Source: Prolixibacter sp. NT017 (GTDB lineage Bacteria > Bacteroidota > Bacteroidia > Bacteroidales > Prolixibacteraceae). Taken from it: a stretch of DNA of 64,000 bases. Positions 8,156 through 18,170 of the stretch are shown here, in pieces. Position numbers and translations under genes: made by a program. The notes beneath the pieces were generated by a model that was not told where the DNA came from, searched no databases, and saw nothing but the letters and a program-made list of their open reading frames with translations. The stretch covers positions 2,108,001 to 2,172,000 of the forward strand of contig NZ_BLAV01000001.1 of the NCBI RefSeq assembly GCF_009617875.1, read 5' to 3'. Numbering within the stretch: the stretch's first letter is position 1; every line of letters begins with the position of its first letter.

Positions 8156-9544
8156 CTACTTGTAATAGTCGTTTTGCTCCATATTCGGATTCTTATTCAA
8201 AACGCTCGTACTGATAGGCCAAACCAGGTTTCCTTCATCACTCAACCCGTTTATAGGTTGCATGGTAGAAATAGCTCGTCCGGTTCTGACAAGATCGAAC
8301 CAACGGTGACCTTCAAAACATAGTTCGATTGATCTTTCGTGCAAAATGGCAGACTCCAAGTCACCATATTTGTCAGCAGCTTCCTGTTCCGTATTAAAAG
8401 CTGGCAATCCTGCCCTGGTCCGAATTTTATTTAGCAGATTCAGAGCTTCATTTATATTCTCTGCACCTCCGAGTTGCGTTAAAGCCTCGGCGCGGAGCAA
8501 CATGATATCGGCCAGCCTGATAAGAACAATATCCTGATGTGACTTGGAAGGATCTTCATCGTTCACTCCTTTACCCAAAAACTTCCAAATTGCTTTCGGA
8601 TCGGAAAGGGTTGTATCATACACATAGGGAATACGCCGATCACCCGATTCGTAAGAAGCTTTAAATTTTTCGGAAGGCGTATAAATGGCGTACGATCCAA
8701 GTGCATAAAGAACACGCAGCAGATTCGTTTGCTCATCGTTATAGCCAACTTCAAAAATGCTTTCTTTTGAATAGCCGTCGGTGAAAATCTTTCCCCAGTC
8801 ATCCATATTCGAGACTAATGAATACAAAGGGTTATTCAGCACCAACTGAGATGAAGCAACTGCTTCGCTATATTTGTGTCTCCACATATAGACCTCTGTA
8901 AGCAAGGCATTCGCCGTTCCCTGCGTAACCATGATCCGGTCCTTTTCGTTATTGAATTTTTCAACGCAATTGGTAGCGGCATACGTCAGATCCTGTTCAA
9001 TCTGATCAAGAACCTGTTCTTTATCCGTTTTTGTCACGAAAATATCCTGATCAGTAGAGGTATAAGGTTCGGTGATTAACGGGACGTCCCCCCATACGCG
9101 AACCAGATAGAAGTATGCGAGTGCACGTAAAGCTTTCGCCTGACCAATTAATTGTGTACCACCACCCGGATCGTCTTTGTATACATCGGGAATGTATTTA
9201 ATGGCATAGTTTGCCCGACTAATCATTCTATATAATGTTGACCAATCAGCAGAGCTCGCTGACTCACTTAGGTTATTCTGCATCAAAATCAATCCTTCTC
9301 CGGATTGGTCAGTTTGCACATTGTCTGCCCGTCCTTCGCCCCAGTAAGCGAAATTAACTCTAAAAACGGATTGGGCAGCGTTGTAGATTCCATAGACTCC
9401 AGCCTGTGCATCACTTTTTGTTTTATAAAATCCCTCAGCAGAAAAACTACTAACCGGGCTTTTATCTAGTATATTATCTGTACAGGCTACCACCTGGAAC
9501 AGAAGTATAATTGCGACAGTTAATTTGATATATTTCATTTTCAT
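8156..9544 (-). CDS. SusD/RagB family outer-membrane glycan-binding lipoprotein
   Basis: SusD-like partner of the upstream TonB-dependent transporter; together they import oligosaccharides across the outer membrane. It has a lipoprotein signal (LLFQVVAC, Cys near residue 21), the N-terminal SusD-like helices with TPR-like pairs (ALRALAYFYLVRVWGDVPL), and the C-terminal RagB signature where a helix ERSIELCFEGHRWFDLVRTG precedes the end. The 462-residue length is slightly below the usual ~500. It is 11 bp downstream of the SusC gene in the same operon. Confidence 0.95.
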   Translation of the reverse strand: MKMKYIKLTVAIILLFQVVACTDNILDKSPVSSFSAEGFYKTKSDAQAGVYGIYNAAQSVFRVNFAYWGEGRADNVQTDQSGEGLILMQNNLSESASSADWSTLYRMISRANYAIKYIPDVYKDDPGGGTQLIGQAKALRALAYFYLVRVWGDVPLITEPYTSTDQDIFVTKTDKEQVLDQIEQDLTYAATNCVEKFNNEKDRIMVTQGTANALLTEVYMWRHKYSEAVASSQLVLNNPLYSLVSNMDDWGKIFTDGYSKESIFEVGYNDEQTNLLRVLYALGSYAIYTPSEKFKASYESGDRRIPYVYDTTLSDPKAIWKFLGKGVNDEDPSKSHQDIVLIRLADIMLLRAEALTQLGGAENINEALNLLNKIRTRAGLPAFNTEQEAADKYGDLESAILHERSIELCFEGHRWFDLVRTGRAISTMQPINGLSDEGNLVWPISTSVLNKNPNMEQNDYYK

Positions 9545-9555
9545 TGCCTCCGGAA

Positions 9556-12500
9556 TTAAAATTTAACATTTAAACCCATAATAAATGTGCGGCTCTGTGG
9601 GTAAGCTCCATCATCGATGCCTAACTGCAAACCACTATATGAGCTCACTTCCGGGTCGTATCCGGTATAATGCGTCCATGTCACCAGGTTTTGTCCGGTT
9701 ACATAAAGACGTAAGCCACTAATTTTCAACTTGTCGGTAATCACGTTAGGAAAATCGTAAGCCAGGTTAACGTTTTTCAAACGGATGTAAGAACCATCTT
9801 CGATCCAACGATTGGACACCCGGTTGGTATTTCTCATTGGGTCGCCGCGGGTAGGTTTCGGGTAATTGGTTACATCACCCTGTTCTCTCCAGCGATTCAA
9901 TGCATCGGTCGAAACGTTGTTATATGAATTTACCCAGTTCCTCATGAAATTCAGGTTACTGTAAATGTCATTTCCGTAAGAGAACTGGAAGAAAACATTC
10001 AAACTGAAATTCTTATAACTTAACTCGTTGTTCAGACCACCCGTAAATTTGGGTTGCGCGTTTCCGATAATTTGCCGATCGTTATCATCGATGATGTGAT
10101 CACCATTCAGATCTTCCCAAATTACATCGCCGCCCATAAATTCTTTTCCGTTGGACGATCCCATTCGTACATGGTCAACATTGTCTTCATCCCTGGAATA
10201 AACGCCCATTGATTTCCATCCGTAGAAAACACCGATGGGTTCGCCTTCCTTCAGAATATGGTATGAACCGTTTTGAATAAAACCATTCGTCAATATATCC
10301 TCGGGAAGACTGACAACTTTGTTTCGGTTGAAGCTGATATTGAAACTTGTATTCCATTTAAAGGCTTTCACAAAGTTGTAGGTCGTCAGCGAAAGTTCCA
10401 GCCCCTTGTTCTGAATTTTACCAATGTTCTTAGTGATGTAGTTAAACCCGGTCGTTTCCGGAATCGGAACAGCGAACAACAGGTTGGATGTATTTTTGAT
10501 ATAGACATCGCCGACGAAGGATACCCGGTTGTTCAGCATCGTCAAATCTATACCGGCGTCATACTGTGTCGTAGTTTCCCAGTGCAGAGCTGAGTTAGGC
10601 ATCACGGTTGGAGATGCACCGGAATTATCGAGATAATTGGTCCCAATAGCAAACTCTCCCTGCGAAGTATAGTTTCCGATGGCTTCGTTACCGGTTTGTC
10701 CAACACTGAAACGCAATTTACCATCGTCAAAGAAGTTCAGATCCTTTACAAACGGCTCATCCGAAAAGCGCCACGCAGTTGAGGCTGATGGGAAATAACC
10801 GAAACGGTTGTCTTTACCAAAACGGGATGAACCGTCGGCCCTGAAGTTTGCTTCGAAGAGATATTTGCTTTTATAGTCATAAGTCAAACGACCGAAATAG
10901 GAAGCCAGACTATGTCCATAGGCTACGTTGACGGCCTGATTGGAAATGGTACCGGCACCATTCAGCGTATGAATGTTATCACTGGCAAAGTACATTCCGT
11001 CCAGACCGGTTACCTCTGTTTTCCATTCCTGCGTGCTAAATCCGGCCATGGCCGAAAGGTGATGCACATCGTTGAACGACTTGGTATAGGTCAGATAGTC
11101 GTCGTTTGCCCAGGTCAGGTTATTGGTAGAGCGAACAGCTCCGCGGTTGTATCCTGCCCGGTAATCGACGGTTGTCGGATAGAATTCGTCCTCTTTCATA
11201 TTAATGAAATCGAGACTCAGGTTAGCCCGGAATTTCAATCCCTTGAGAAGTTCGTATTCCAAATACTGGTTACCAATGATACGGTTTGTCGTATTCAGGT
11301 GCGTAACCTCTTCGGCCAATGCCACCGGGTTACGTTTTCCAAAGAAATAGTTAATGGGTGAACCATCGGGGAAGGTCAACGAATATGTCGGAGGCCTGAC
11401 CAAAATAGAGACCACCAGGCTGTTGTTCCCGGTACCACCGGCATTAATACGATTGTTAACACCATGCGTATAGGAAACACTCTGACCGATTTTCATTTTA
11501 TCGGAAACCGTAAAATCGGTGTTCAACCTGGAAGTAATTCGTTTGTAATTTGAAGCCAGGAAAATACCATCCTGATCCAATACTGATGTACTGAAGGCAT
11601 ACTTCGAAGTTTTGCTTCCTCCGGCAACCGAAAAATCTACCTGACTTTGTTTAGCAGTACGATACATTACATCTTGCCAGTCAACATCGCCGTTGTTGCG
11701 AGGGCTGAGTGAATCGATGACCGTCCAGCTTGGTTCTGTCGGAGTTGTTGCCCCGTTGTAATAGTCCAGGTTACGATATGCATCGGTAACAACCTGACGC
11801 CATTGCGTCGCATTCAAGACACTGAGGAAGCGGGTAATTTTACTGTACCCCATAGAAGCGTTGACACTTACTTGCGCTTTACCTGCTTGTCCGCGCTTGG
11901 TAGTAATCAAAATTACACCGTTAGCAGCTCGGGCACCGTAGATAGAAGTGGAAGCGGCATCTTTTAACACTTCTATTGACTGAATATCGGCCGGGTTGAT
12001 ATCGGCCAGTGGATTTAATCCGTGTGAATTCCATCCGTTTAACTGGGATAATGAATTGGTCTCAACGGGCACTCCGTCGATAACATAGAGCGGACTGTTT
12101 CCCGAGTTCAGGGAAGATTGCCCACGAACAGTTACGGTGATTCCATCACCGGGAGCTCCAGAATTGGAAACCACCTGAACACCGGCTGCGCGGCCTTGCA
12201 ATGCCGACATCACATCTTTTACTTTTGAATTCTCGACCGCCCCCATATTTACCGATACAATCGAACCGGTCAGGTCGCGCTTTTTCTGGATACCATATCC
12301 AACCGCCACAATCTCGTTCAGCGATACAGCCGAATCTTCCAACACAACATTCAGCATGTTCTTCCCGGTGATGTCCACCTCTTTGGTCTTCATCCCAACA
12401 AAGGAGAATTGCAGCATCCTGGTTTTTGAAGGCACATTGATACTGAAATTCCCGTTTGCATCGGTTATTGTACCAGTAGTGGTTCCAACCACCCGTACGT

Positions 12501-12948
12501 TGACACCGGGTATGGGTTCTCCGTTACTGTCCAGTACGACACCCGATACCTTCCTTTCCTGCGGCTGGGCAGACTGCTGTAGAGGAGCTTCTCTCTCCCT
12601 GAGAATCACCTGATGGTCGCGAATATCATAAGCGACGCCGGTCTCAGCGCAGATTTGCTCCAAAACATCATAGATATTTTTATTTTCAATGTTCAGGGAA
12701 TACTTTTTGGAGTAATCGAACAAATCGTCCTTGTAAATAAAAACATAGTCGGTTGATTGTTCTATGGCTTTGAGAACTTCCCGTATATTAGCATTTCTGA
12801 AATTGAATGTCAGATTGCTTTCCTGCGAAAAGCTTTTTCCGAAAGCCACAACTACAAGAAAAGTTAGTAGTAAGGTTAATTTCATCTTTCGAAAAGTTGT
12901 ACGATTACTTTTCAGGCATAAGATATGCCCTAATCGCGTTTTTTTCAT
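9556..12948 (-). CDS. SusC/RagA TonB-dependent transporter with STN domain
   Basis: Outer-membrane TonB-dependent receptor for glycan import. The chosen ATG at 12948 gives MKKTRLGHILCLK; an in-frame TTG four codons upstream is less likely. After a signal segment (LLLTFLVVVAFG) come a secretin/TonB N-terminal STN domain (about 45-110), a CarboxypepD-regulatory-like domain (VSGVVLDSNGEPIPGVNV), the plug with the SusC signature DPADIQSIEVLKDAAS-like region (here NPADIQSIEVLKDAAS), and a 22-strand barrel ending in Phe. The STN domain fits trans-envelope signalling to the FecR/ECF pair encoded just upstream, so expression is probably induced by its own substrate. Confidence 0.95.
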   Translation of the reverse strand: MKKTRLGHILCLKSNRTTFRKMKLTLLLTFLVVVAFGKSFSQESNLTFNFRNANIREVLKAIEQSTDYVFIYKDDLFDYSKKYSLNIENKNIYDVLEQICAETGVAYDIRDHQVILREREAPLQQSAQPQERKVSGVVLDSNGEPIPGVNVRVVGTTTGTITDANGNFSINVPSKTRMLQFSFVGMKTKEVDITGKNMLNVVLEDSAVSLNEIVAVGYGIQKKRDLTGSIVSVNMGAVENSKVKDVMSALQGRAAGVQVVSNSGAPGDGITVTVRGQSSLNSGNSPLYVIDGVPVETNSLSQLNGWNSHGLNPLADINPADIQSIEVLKDAASTSIYGARAANGVILITTKRGQAGKAQVSVNASMGYSKITRFLSVLNATQWRQVVTDAYRNLDYYNGATTPTEPSWTVIDSLSPRNNGDVDWQDVMYRTAKQSQVDFSVAGGSKTSKYAFSTSVLDQDGIFLASNYKRITSRLNTDFTVSDKMKIGQSVSYTHGVNNRINAGGTGNNSLVVSILVRPPTYSLTFPDGSPINYFFGKRNPVALAEEVTHLNTTNRIIGNQYLEYELLKGLKFRANLSLDFINMKEDEFYPTTVDYRAGYNRGAVRSTNNLTWANDDYLTYTKSFNDVHHLSAMAGFSTQEWKTEVTGLDGMYFASDNIHTLNGAGTISNQAVNVAYGHSLASYFGRLTYDYKSKYLFEANFRADGSSRFGKDNRFGYFPSASTAWRFSDEPFVKDLNFFDDGKLRFSVGQTGNEAIGNYTSQGEFAIGTNYLDNSGASPTVMPNSALHWETTTQYDAGIDLTMLNNRVSFVGDVYIKNTSNLLFAVPIPETTGFNYITKNIGKIQNKGLELSLTTYNFVKAFKWNTSFNISFNRNKVVSLPEDILTNGFIQNGSYHILKEGEPIGVFYGWKSMGVYSRDEDNVDHVRMGSSNGKEFMGGDVIWEDLNGDHIIDDNDRQIIGNAQPKFTGGLNNELSYKNFSLNVFFQFSYGNDIYSNLNFMRNWVNSYNNVSTDALNRWREQGDVTNYPKPTRGDPMRNTNRVSNRWIEDGSYIRLKNVNLAYDFPNVITDKLKISGLRLYVTGQNLVTWTHYTGYDPEVSSYSGLQLGIDDGAYPQSRTFIMGLNVKF

Positions 12949-12991
12949 AATTTTGTACAATTAGTAGGTTATACACAGAATTTGCTAATCT

Positions 12992-13024
12992 TAGGCTGGA
13001 TGAGGATGCCGCCTCACCAGCCTA
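12992..13024. other. Hairpin between fecR and susC
   Basis: Inverted repeat TAGGCTGG-A-TGAGG / CCTCA-CCAGCCTA with a 6-nt loop and a single bulge. The distal arm overlaps the TAG stop codon of the FecR gene. On the transcribed minus strand it has no T-run, so it is better read as an intercistronic stability or attenuation element separating low-level regulator expression from high-level transporter expression. A plus-strand T-run (AATTTTT) follows, so it could also stop antisense transcription. Confidence 0.55.
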
Positions 13025-14224
13025 ATTTTTCATTATCTCATAATTATCTTTTCCTATTTGAACTATTTTCACTGAAGCGGTTTGTGACAACACATCCATC
13101 ACTTCGTTTTTCTTTTCCGTTAACATCAGCTTTCCTGAAATCTTCAGCATGCCGACCATCGGATCCTGGAAAGTGATACGGATATTATAAAAGCGTTCGA
13201 GTTTTCGGGTTACCCGGTTAAAGTCGGAACTGGCAAACTTCAGCATGCCGTCTTTCCAAAGGATGTAGTTTTCCACATCCACATGCCGGACTTTCGTTTC
13301 CTTGTTATCGCGATTGTAGGCCGCCATCTGGTTCGGAACCAAATCAATCGACTTATCAAACAGCCCGGCGTTGTTTTGGCGAATGCGCACTTTTCCTTCA
13401 GCCAGTGTTGTTTCGTATACATTATCAGAAGGATAGGCTGAGACATTAAAGTGAGTTCCCAAAACTTCGACGTTGATATCGGTCGTTTGTACGATAAACG
13501 GATGTTTGGGATCTTTATGTACCTCGAAATATGCCTCACCAACGAGAAATACTTCCCGATGCTTTCCTTCGAATACATCAGGATAAATGAGGCGACTGCC
13601 AGCGTTCAGGTAAATCTTCGTTCCGTCGGATAACAGCATTTCGGATGTTTTCCCGTAAGGAACAATGAGTTGATTCATCTCATTGTTCTTTTTGCCTGGC
13701 GTGCTTTCCGATGATGCCACCTGGATGGAATCGTTAATCACCAGCTTTTTATTGCCAGCCTGATAGGCAAAAGTCGACTTATCTTCTGCCAATTTGATGT
13801 GTTGCCCATTAGGGCGAATCAGTGTTGTCATCGGTCCCGAGGGTTGACCTGAAATTTCCTCGGTAAGAAAGCGTTGATCCCGGTTATCCTTGCGGTAAAA
13901 GAGTAATGCACCAATGGAGAAGAACAGCAATGCTACTGCCGCGTAACGCGAAATAACAGTAAACAGCTTAATTGTCCGGCGACCAGATTGTCTCCGTTCT
14001 ATTTCCTTAAGAATACCGGAGAAAAGCATAATCTTTTGACTTTCGGAAAGGTCACTGTCGATGGTGCGAAACTTTCCAACCACTTTTCGGGCCAATAGAA
14101 GATTGGTTTTCTCTTCCGGATGCTCCCGAAGGTAATTCTCCCAATAGCGTTCGATGTCTTCATCGGGATGAAATACCCAATCGATAAAGCGTTTATCTTC
14201 TAAAAACTGACCAATCTTGTCCAT
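13022..14224 (-). CDS. FecR-family anti-sigma factor
   Basis: Inner-membrane anti-sigma regulator. The N-terminal cytoplasmic ~90 residues would bind the ECF sigma factor. One transmembrane helix follows (about 93-112, AVALLFFSIGALLF). The periplasmic FecR domain shows VPYGKTSEMLLSDGTKIYLNAGSRL and the AYFEVHKDPKHPFIV motif, then the C-terminal domain that contacts the STN domain of the transporter. The 400-residue length is typical of Bacteroidota FecR (DUF4974 at the C-terminus). It lies between the sigma and SusC genes, the standard arrangement for substrate-induced loci. Confidence 0.93.
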   Translation of the reverse strand: MDKIGQFLEDKRFIDWVFHPDEDIERYWENYLREHPEEKTNLLLARKVVGKFRTIDSDLSESQKIMLFSGILKEIERRQSGRRTIKLFTVISRYAAVALLFFSIGALLFYRKDNRDQRFLTEEISGQPSGPMTTLIRPNGQHIKLAEDKSTFAYQAGNKKLVINDSIQVASSESTPGKKNNEMNQLIVPYGKTSEMLLSDGTKIYLNAGSRLIYPDVFEGKHREVFLVGEAYFEVHKDPKHPFIVQTTDINVEVLGTHFNVSAYPSDNVYETTLAEGKVRIRQNNAGLFDKSIDLVPNQMAAYNRDNKETKVRHVDVENYILWKDGMLKFASSDFNRVTRKLERFYNIRITFQDPMVGMLKISGKLMLTEKKNEVMDVLSQTASVKIVQIGKDNYEIMKN

Positions 14225-14548
14225 TAACTTTTATGCTTTTAATAGAAGGGACAGCCAACTTCATTTTATGGACAGGATTTTTTAACTTTTTTTTAAGAAA
14301 CTAAATACTTTTTTCATAATCCAACCATAACACACTGATTACATGTGTATTTTAAAAACAATAAAAAGAGAGAAAAATTATGGGATATCATGGAGTATTT
14401 CATTTCCCCCCGGTTAAAAGCGTTCAGATCAGGAAAAAAACAAACACTGTTTGGCTAGCACCTCAGAAAATCAACAGCAGAACAACATGAAAATTCGAAA
14501 AGACACAACACACCCCCTTCGAAACATTGAGTTAATATAGCAGTCATT

Positions 14549-15169
14549 TCAGGCCGTATGGGGAGAACCATTCGTATGATAGGAGAGAAAGAGGAGCAGA
14601 AGTAAATCGGGGTAATCGATGCTCTCGCGAACCGACTTAATAGCACGGTAGACCTGCTTTCTGACAGATTCCACAGAAATTCCCAGCATCAAGGAAATTT
14701 CAGCATACTCGAGACTCAGATTGAATCTCAGATAAATAATCTCTTTTTGTTTGGCTGGTAAGTCGGTAATAATCTTCTTCACCTTTTCCAACACCAGGGT
14801 ACTAGCCTCCTCCTCCATATACTGCTCTTCGAAGCTGTATTGCACTTCGAACATGTCCACATCGTTAATATCACGCTTTTCCAGTCGGCGATACTTTTGC
14901 AGTTTTCTTATCAGTACTCTTTTCAATGCGACAATCAGATAGAGCCGCAGGTTTCTGGTGATGTTGGATTTCTTACGCTTGTCGTACAGATCGAGAAAAA
15001 CTTCCTGGATGGAATCTTTGACCATGCCTTCATCCGGACTCAACTTGCTTCCATAGCGATACAGATCGTCGATAAAAAGGTTATAAAGTTCAGCAAAAGC
15101 TTCTTTATCATCCTTTTGGACAATTTGCTCCCATAAAATATGAATCCTTTCCATTCCGGATAGAGACAT
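14549..15169 (-). CDS. ECF RNA polymerase sigma-70 factor
   Basis: Extracytoplasmic-function sigma factor expected to drive the downstream polysaccharide locus. Region 2 includes FAELYNLFIDDLYRYG and VKDSIQEVFLDLYDKR. Region 4 includes LPAKQKEIIYLRFNLSLEYAEISLMLGISVESVRKQVYRA as successive helices with a helix-turn-helix (described in pieces: LPAKQKEIIYLRF, then GISVESVRKQVYRA). The 206 residues are typical. The ATG at 15154 (MERIHIL) is an equally plausible start. The FecR gene begins about 325 bp downstream, a larger gap than usual that contains no gene. Confidence 0.93.
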   Translation of the reverse strand: MSLSGMERIHILWEQIVQKDDKEAFAELYNLFIDDLYRYGSKLSPDEGMVKDSIQEVFLDLYDKRKKSNITRNLRLYLIVALKRVLIRKLQKYRRLEKRDINDVDMFEVQYSFEEQYMEEEASTLVLEKVKKIITDLPAKQKEIIYLRFNLSLEYAEISLMLGISVESVRKQVYRAIKSVRESIDYPDLLLLLFLSYHTNGSPHTA

Positions 15170-15612
15170 GCTGTAGTTACCAAATTAGTTTTCCCTTTTC
15201 CAGGGTAAAGAACGCAAAATTGTTACAGATAAACAATGGTTCACTTGCTGACGCAGAACATCATTGCCACTATTTATAAAGCTTGCTGCTGAATAGAGAC
15301 AGCGAAAGAATTATTAGCATATCATTCAATATCAAACACATTACCGCAATTGACTCTTACCGCACCGGCAGGGAAAAATAGCCGGGGAGATTGCCAATTT
15401 AAGAAGTGACTACCAGTTTCTCCACAGTCTTACATGCTGGTATCAATCGGGCTTACGTACCATTTAAAAGCATTTCCTTTCTAGAGTAAAACTGAAAATT
15501 TCGAGACAGAACAGGTATCCAATTGTTAAAAGATGGTCTTTTTTCAGGATATTATGGCATTTCCTGACCTGTAGCTCTTCCATTCCTGATCTAAATTCCT
15601 TAGCTTTAGGAT
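15170..15612. other. Intergenic region, no gene seen
   Basis: About 440 bp between the divergently read sigma-factor gene and the orphan gene at 15613. No open frame of coding character, strong hairpin or repeat was recognised. It must hold the sigma-factor promoter and that of the 15613 gene, but no convincing TAnnTTTG box was found on either strand. Confidence 0.5.
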
Positions 15613-16062
15613 ATGAAGGAATTCTCCCCCCATAACAGCCACCAGCAGGAAACGCGGGTCGCTAACGAAGAACTGGATAGTTTCCGGTTGATATCGAGGC
15701 CTCACTCCCTGAAACTTCTGAAGCAGACGGAAAAGGAGAGACAGATTATTCTGCAATGTACCATCCTTCCCGGGACACTCTCCGGCGTCATTGGTCCGGT
15801 GCGTATCTGGCCAACTACTTACCTTGTCGATCGTGAAAATAACCACAGGAGTCAATTGATTGATGCCTGGAATATTGCGCTTTATCCCGATTGGCATTCC
15901 GTTCCCGACCGGAAGAAGATTCACCGGATAACGCTGATTTTCTCGGCCCTTCACAATGATTGCAAACAGTTCGATTTAGTAGAGGATATTCCTGAAAAAG
16001 GAGCATTTGTGGTAAAGAATATTATACGCAACAAACTGGGAGTTTACGAAGTACAGATTTAG
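15613..16062 (+). CDS. Uncharacterised small protein
   Basis: 149-residue soluble protein of unknown function. The C-terminal half has a pattern I associate with a recurrent Bacteroidota hypothetical family: ITLIFSALHNDCKQFDLVEDIPEKGAF, where an aliphatic beta strand is followed by CxxFDLxEDIPxxGxF (given here in short form: HNDCKQFDLVEDIP). The N-terminus is polar with a short start that could be replaced by a later Met. It stands alone on the plus strand between two minus-strand regulatory clusters. No catalytic motif is visible. The conserved-looking pattern makes it likely real. Confidence 0.6.
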   Translation: MKEFSPHNSHQQETRVANEELDSFRLISRPHSLKLLKQTEKERQIILQCTILPGTLSGVIGPVRIWPTTYLVDRENNHRSQLIDAWNIALYPDWHSVPDRKKIHRITLIFSALHNDCKQFDLVEDIPEKGAFVVKNIIRNKLGVYEVQI

Positions 16063-16138
16063 CTTACCTTAAAGAGAATTCCATCAAATCAATCGTTTCT
16101 TAACTGATTCAAATCTTCTATTGCACATTTCTTCCGGT

Positions 16139-17713
16139 TTACGACTGTTTAACCAGTTTATTTATGGCCTCCAATAAATCCTTCTTTTTGAAAGGCTTGG
16201 ATAGATAATCATCACATCCGGCAGCCAAAATACGTTCCCGATCAGTATTCAGCGCGTAGGCTGTCAAAGCCAGGACCGGAACATCGTTCTGTTTCTTAAT
16301 ACGCTGTGTTGCTTCCAAACCATCCATCACCGGCATACGAATATCCATGATAATCAAATCGAAGGACGGATAGCGGGTACGACAAAGCTCCACTGCTTTC
16401 TGACCATTCGATGCATGCGTTACCCGTCCCCCTGTGTCTTTCAGTAATTCATTGATGTAAATAAAATTATTCCGTTCATCCTCAACAACTAAAAAAGTGA
16501 GATCACTGTAGTCGACTTCCGGATTTTTAGCCAGCCTGATTTTATCCTTGATCTGCCTGTTCTTTAACGGATGTGAAAAATAGAAAACCGAACCATCGTC
16601 GGGTACCGACTCGAACCACATATATCCTCCCAGCGATTCAGCCAACGATTTAGCAATCGACAGGCCGAGACCTGTTCCGCCGTAAGTACGGGTAGTTCCT
16701 TCTTCCACCTGCCTGAAGCGTTCAAATACCAACTGATGATGATCTTCGTGAATTCCGATTCCCGTATCTTTCACATAGAATATCAGGCTATGCATGTCGC
16801 CTTTCAAACCAAACTCAACAGAGCCGTCGTGTGTAAACTTCACAGCGTTTCCTACCAAATTGGTCAGAATTTGTTTGAGCTTCGAAATATCGGAAGTGAT
16901 ATACCGGCTTTCTTCCGGAACCGGAACCATTTTCAGTTTGATATTTTTCTTCTTGCACTTCAGTTCAAACATCGAAAAGAGATAGATAAACAACTTCTCC
17001 AGATCGACTAACCCTTTCTTCACCTGGATTTGGTTCGCTTCAATCAATGATAAATCGAGTATGTTATCGATCAAGTAGAGAAGTTGGTCACACGATTCCC
17101 GGATAATCCCGGCATAAGTTTCATGTTCTTTGGGATCATCGTTGGCAAGCAATAACTCTGAAAAACCAAGAATTCCGTTCATCGGTGTTCTGATCTCGTG
17201 GCTCATGTTGGCCAGAAAAGCTGATTTCAAGCGGTCGCTTTCCTCGGCTTTTATCTTAGCAAGATACAACTCTTCATTTTGTCTCTTTAACCTCTCGTGC
17301 GCTTCCGCTAGTTTCCGCTTTTCCTCTGTTTCTTTCAATGCCCGCCGGATAGCCGGAACCAACCGGACCATTCTGTCTTTCAACACATAATCGGTAGCAC
17401 CTTGCTTTAAAAGCTCAACAGCTTTCTCCTCCCCAACCGTTCCGGAAACACAAATAAACGGTACCATCGGAGAAATTTCAGACGCAACGTCCAATGCTCC
17501 AGTGGCATCGAAATCGGGAAGGTTATAATCTGAAAGAATGAGATCGAATCTCTCATCGTGACGCAGTGCTGCTAAAAAGTCATCGCGATTATCAACATTG
17601 TACATTTCCGCATCGAATGAATCGTCCAGAATCTCACGCATAATCTCAACATCGTAAGCGTCATCTTCCAGATAGAGCACCTTTAGCTTATCTTTTGGTT
17701 CGTTTACATCCAT
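16139..17713 (-). CDS. Hybrid signalling protein REC-HisKA-HATPase-REC
   Basis: Soluble hybrid histidine kinase with a receiver at each end. REC1 (about 8-125) has phosphoacceptor Asp in [13 protein letters not shown] coiled linker precedes HisKA with [15 protein letters not shown] (phosphorylated His near 172), then a HATPase domain with the N box, DTGIGI and [16 protein letters not shown]2 (about 405-520) carries [15 protein letters not shown]. There is no membrane segment or sensor domain, so the N-terminal REC is presumably the input, receiving phosphate from the upstream kinase or its response regulator. It is the last gene of a three-gene minus-strand set, 10 bp after the response regulator. 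Confidence 0.93.
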   Translation of the reverse strand: MDVNEPKDKLKVLYLEDDAYDVEIMREILDDSFDAEMYNVDNRDDFLAALRHDERFDLILSDYNLPDFDATGALDVASEISPMVPFICVSGTVGEEKAVELLKQGATDYVLKDRMVRLVPAIRRALKETEEKRKLAEAHERLKRQNEELYLAKIKAEESDRLKSAFLANMSHEIRTPMNGILGFSELLLANDDPKEHETYAGIIRESCDQLLYLIDNILDLSLIEANQIQVKKGLVDLEKLFIYLFSMFELKCKKKNIKLKMVPVPEESRYITSDISKLKQILTNLVGNAVKFTHDGSVEFGLKGDMHSLIFYVKDTGIGIHEDHHQLVFERFRQVEEGTTRTYGGTGLGLSIAKSLAESLGGYMWFESVPDDGSVFYFSHPLKNRQIKDKIRLAKNPEVDYSDLTFLVVEDERNNFIYINELLKDTGGRVTHASNGQKAVELCRTRYPSFDLIIMDIRMPVMDGLEATQRIKKQNDVPVLALTAYALNTDRERILAAGCDDYLSKPFKKKDLLEAINKLVKQS

Positions 17714-17723
17714 AGCCAGCCAT

Positions 17724-18158
17724 TCAAATTTTAGGTGATTGATTCACAACAACCCAGAACATTCCCAGCTGTTTGATAGCCTCCATAAAATCAGCCAAAT
17801 CGACCGGTTTTACAACATAGGCATTTACTCCAAGATCATAGCTTTTCACCAAATCTTCCTCCTGCTGCGATGACGTTAACATCACGACAGGAATTGATTT
17901 CAGTTTTTCATTACTCCGAATAGCGGCTAAAGTTTCAATTCCGTCCATCTTGGGCATTTTCAAATCCAAAATAACAACGGCGGGAAGTCCCGGATTCCGG
18001 TCAGCAAACTCGCCTTCCTTCAACAGGTAATTCATTACCATTTCACCATCCTGCACCCAAATGATGTCATTTGCCAGATTATTCTCCTTCAGAGCCTCCA
18101 GGGTCAACTCGGCATCCCGGGGATTATCTTCTGCCAATAAAACCGTTTTAATTTCCAT
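17724..18158 (-). CDS. Single-domain response regulator (Rcp1-like)
   Basis: Stand-alone receiver domain of 144 residues. It has the acidic pair in [13 protein letters not shown], phosphoacceptor Asp in [15 protein letters not shown], the switch Thr/Ser in [13 protein letters not shown], and Lys in AYVVKPVD. The DNPRDAELT start and the length fit Rcp1-type regulators that work with phytochrome-like kinases as phosphorelay shuttles. No output domain is present. It lies 12 bp after the membrane kinase gene and 10 bp before the hybrid kinase gene, so it may carry phosphate between them. Confidence 0.93.
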   Translation of the reverse strand: MEIKTVLLAEDNPRDAELTLEALKENNLANDIIWVQDGEMVMNYLLKEGEFADRNPGLPAVVILDLKMPKMDGIETLAAIRSNEKLKSIPVVMLTSSQQEEDLVKSYDLGVNAYVVKPVDLADFMEAIKQLGMFWVVVNQSPKI

Positions 18159-18170
18159 CTTTTTGTTGGT

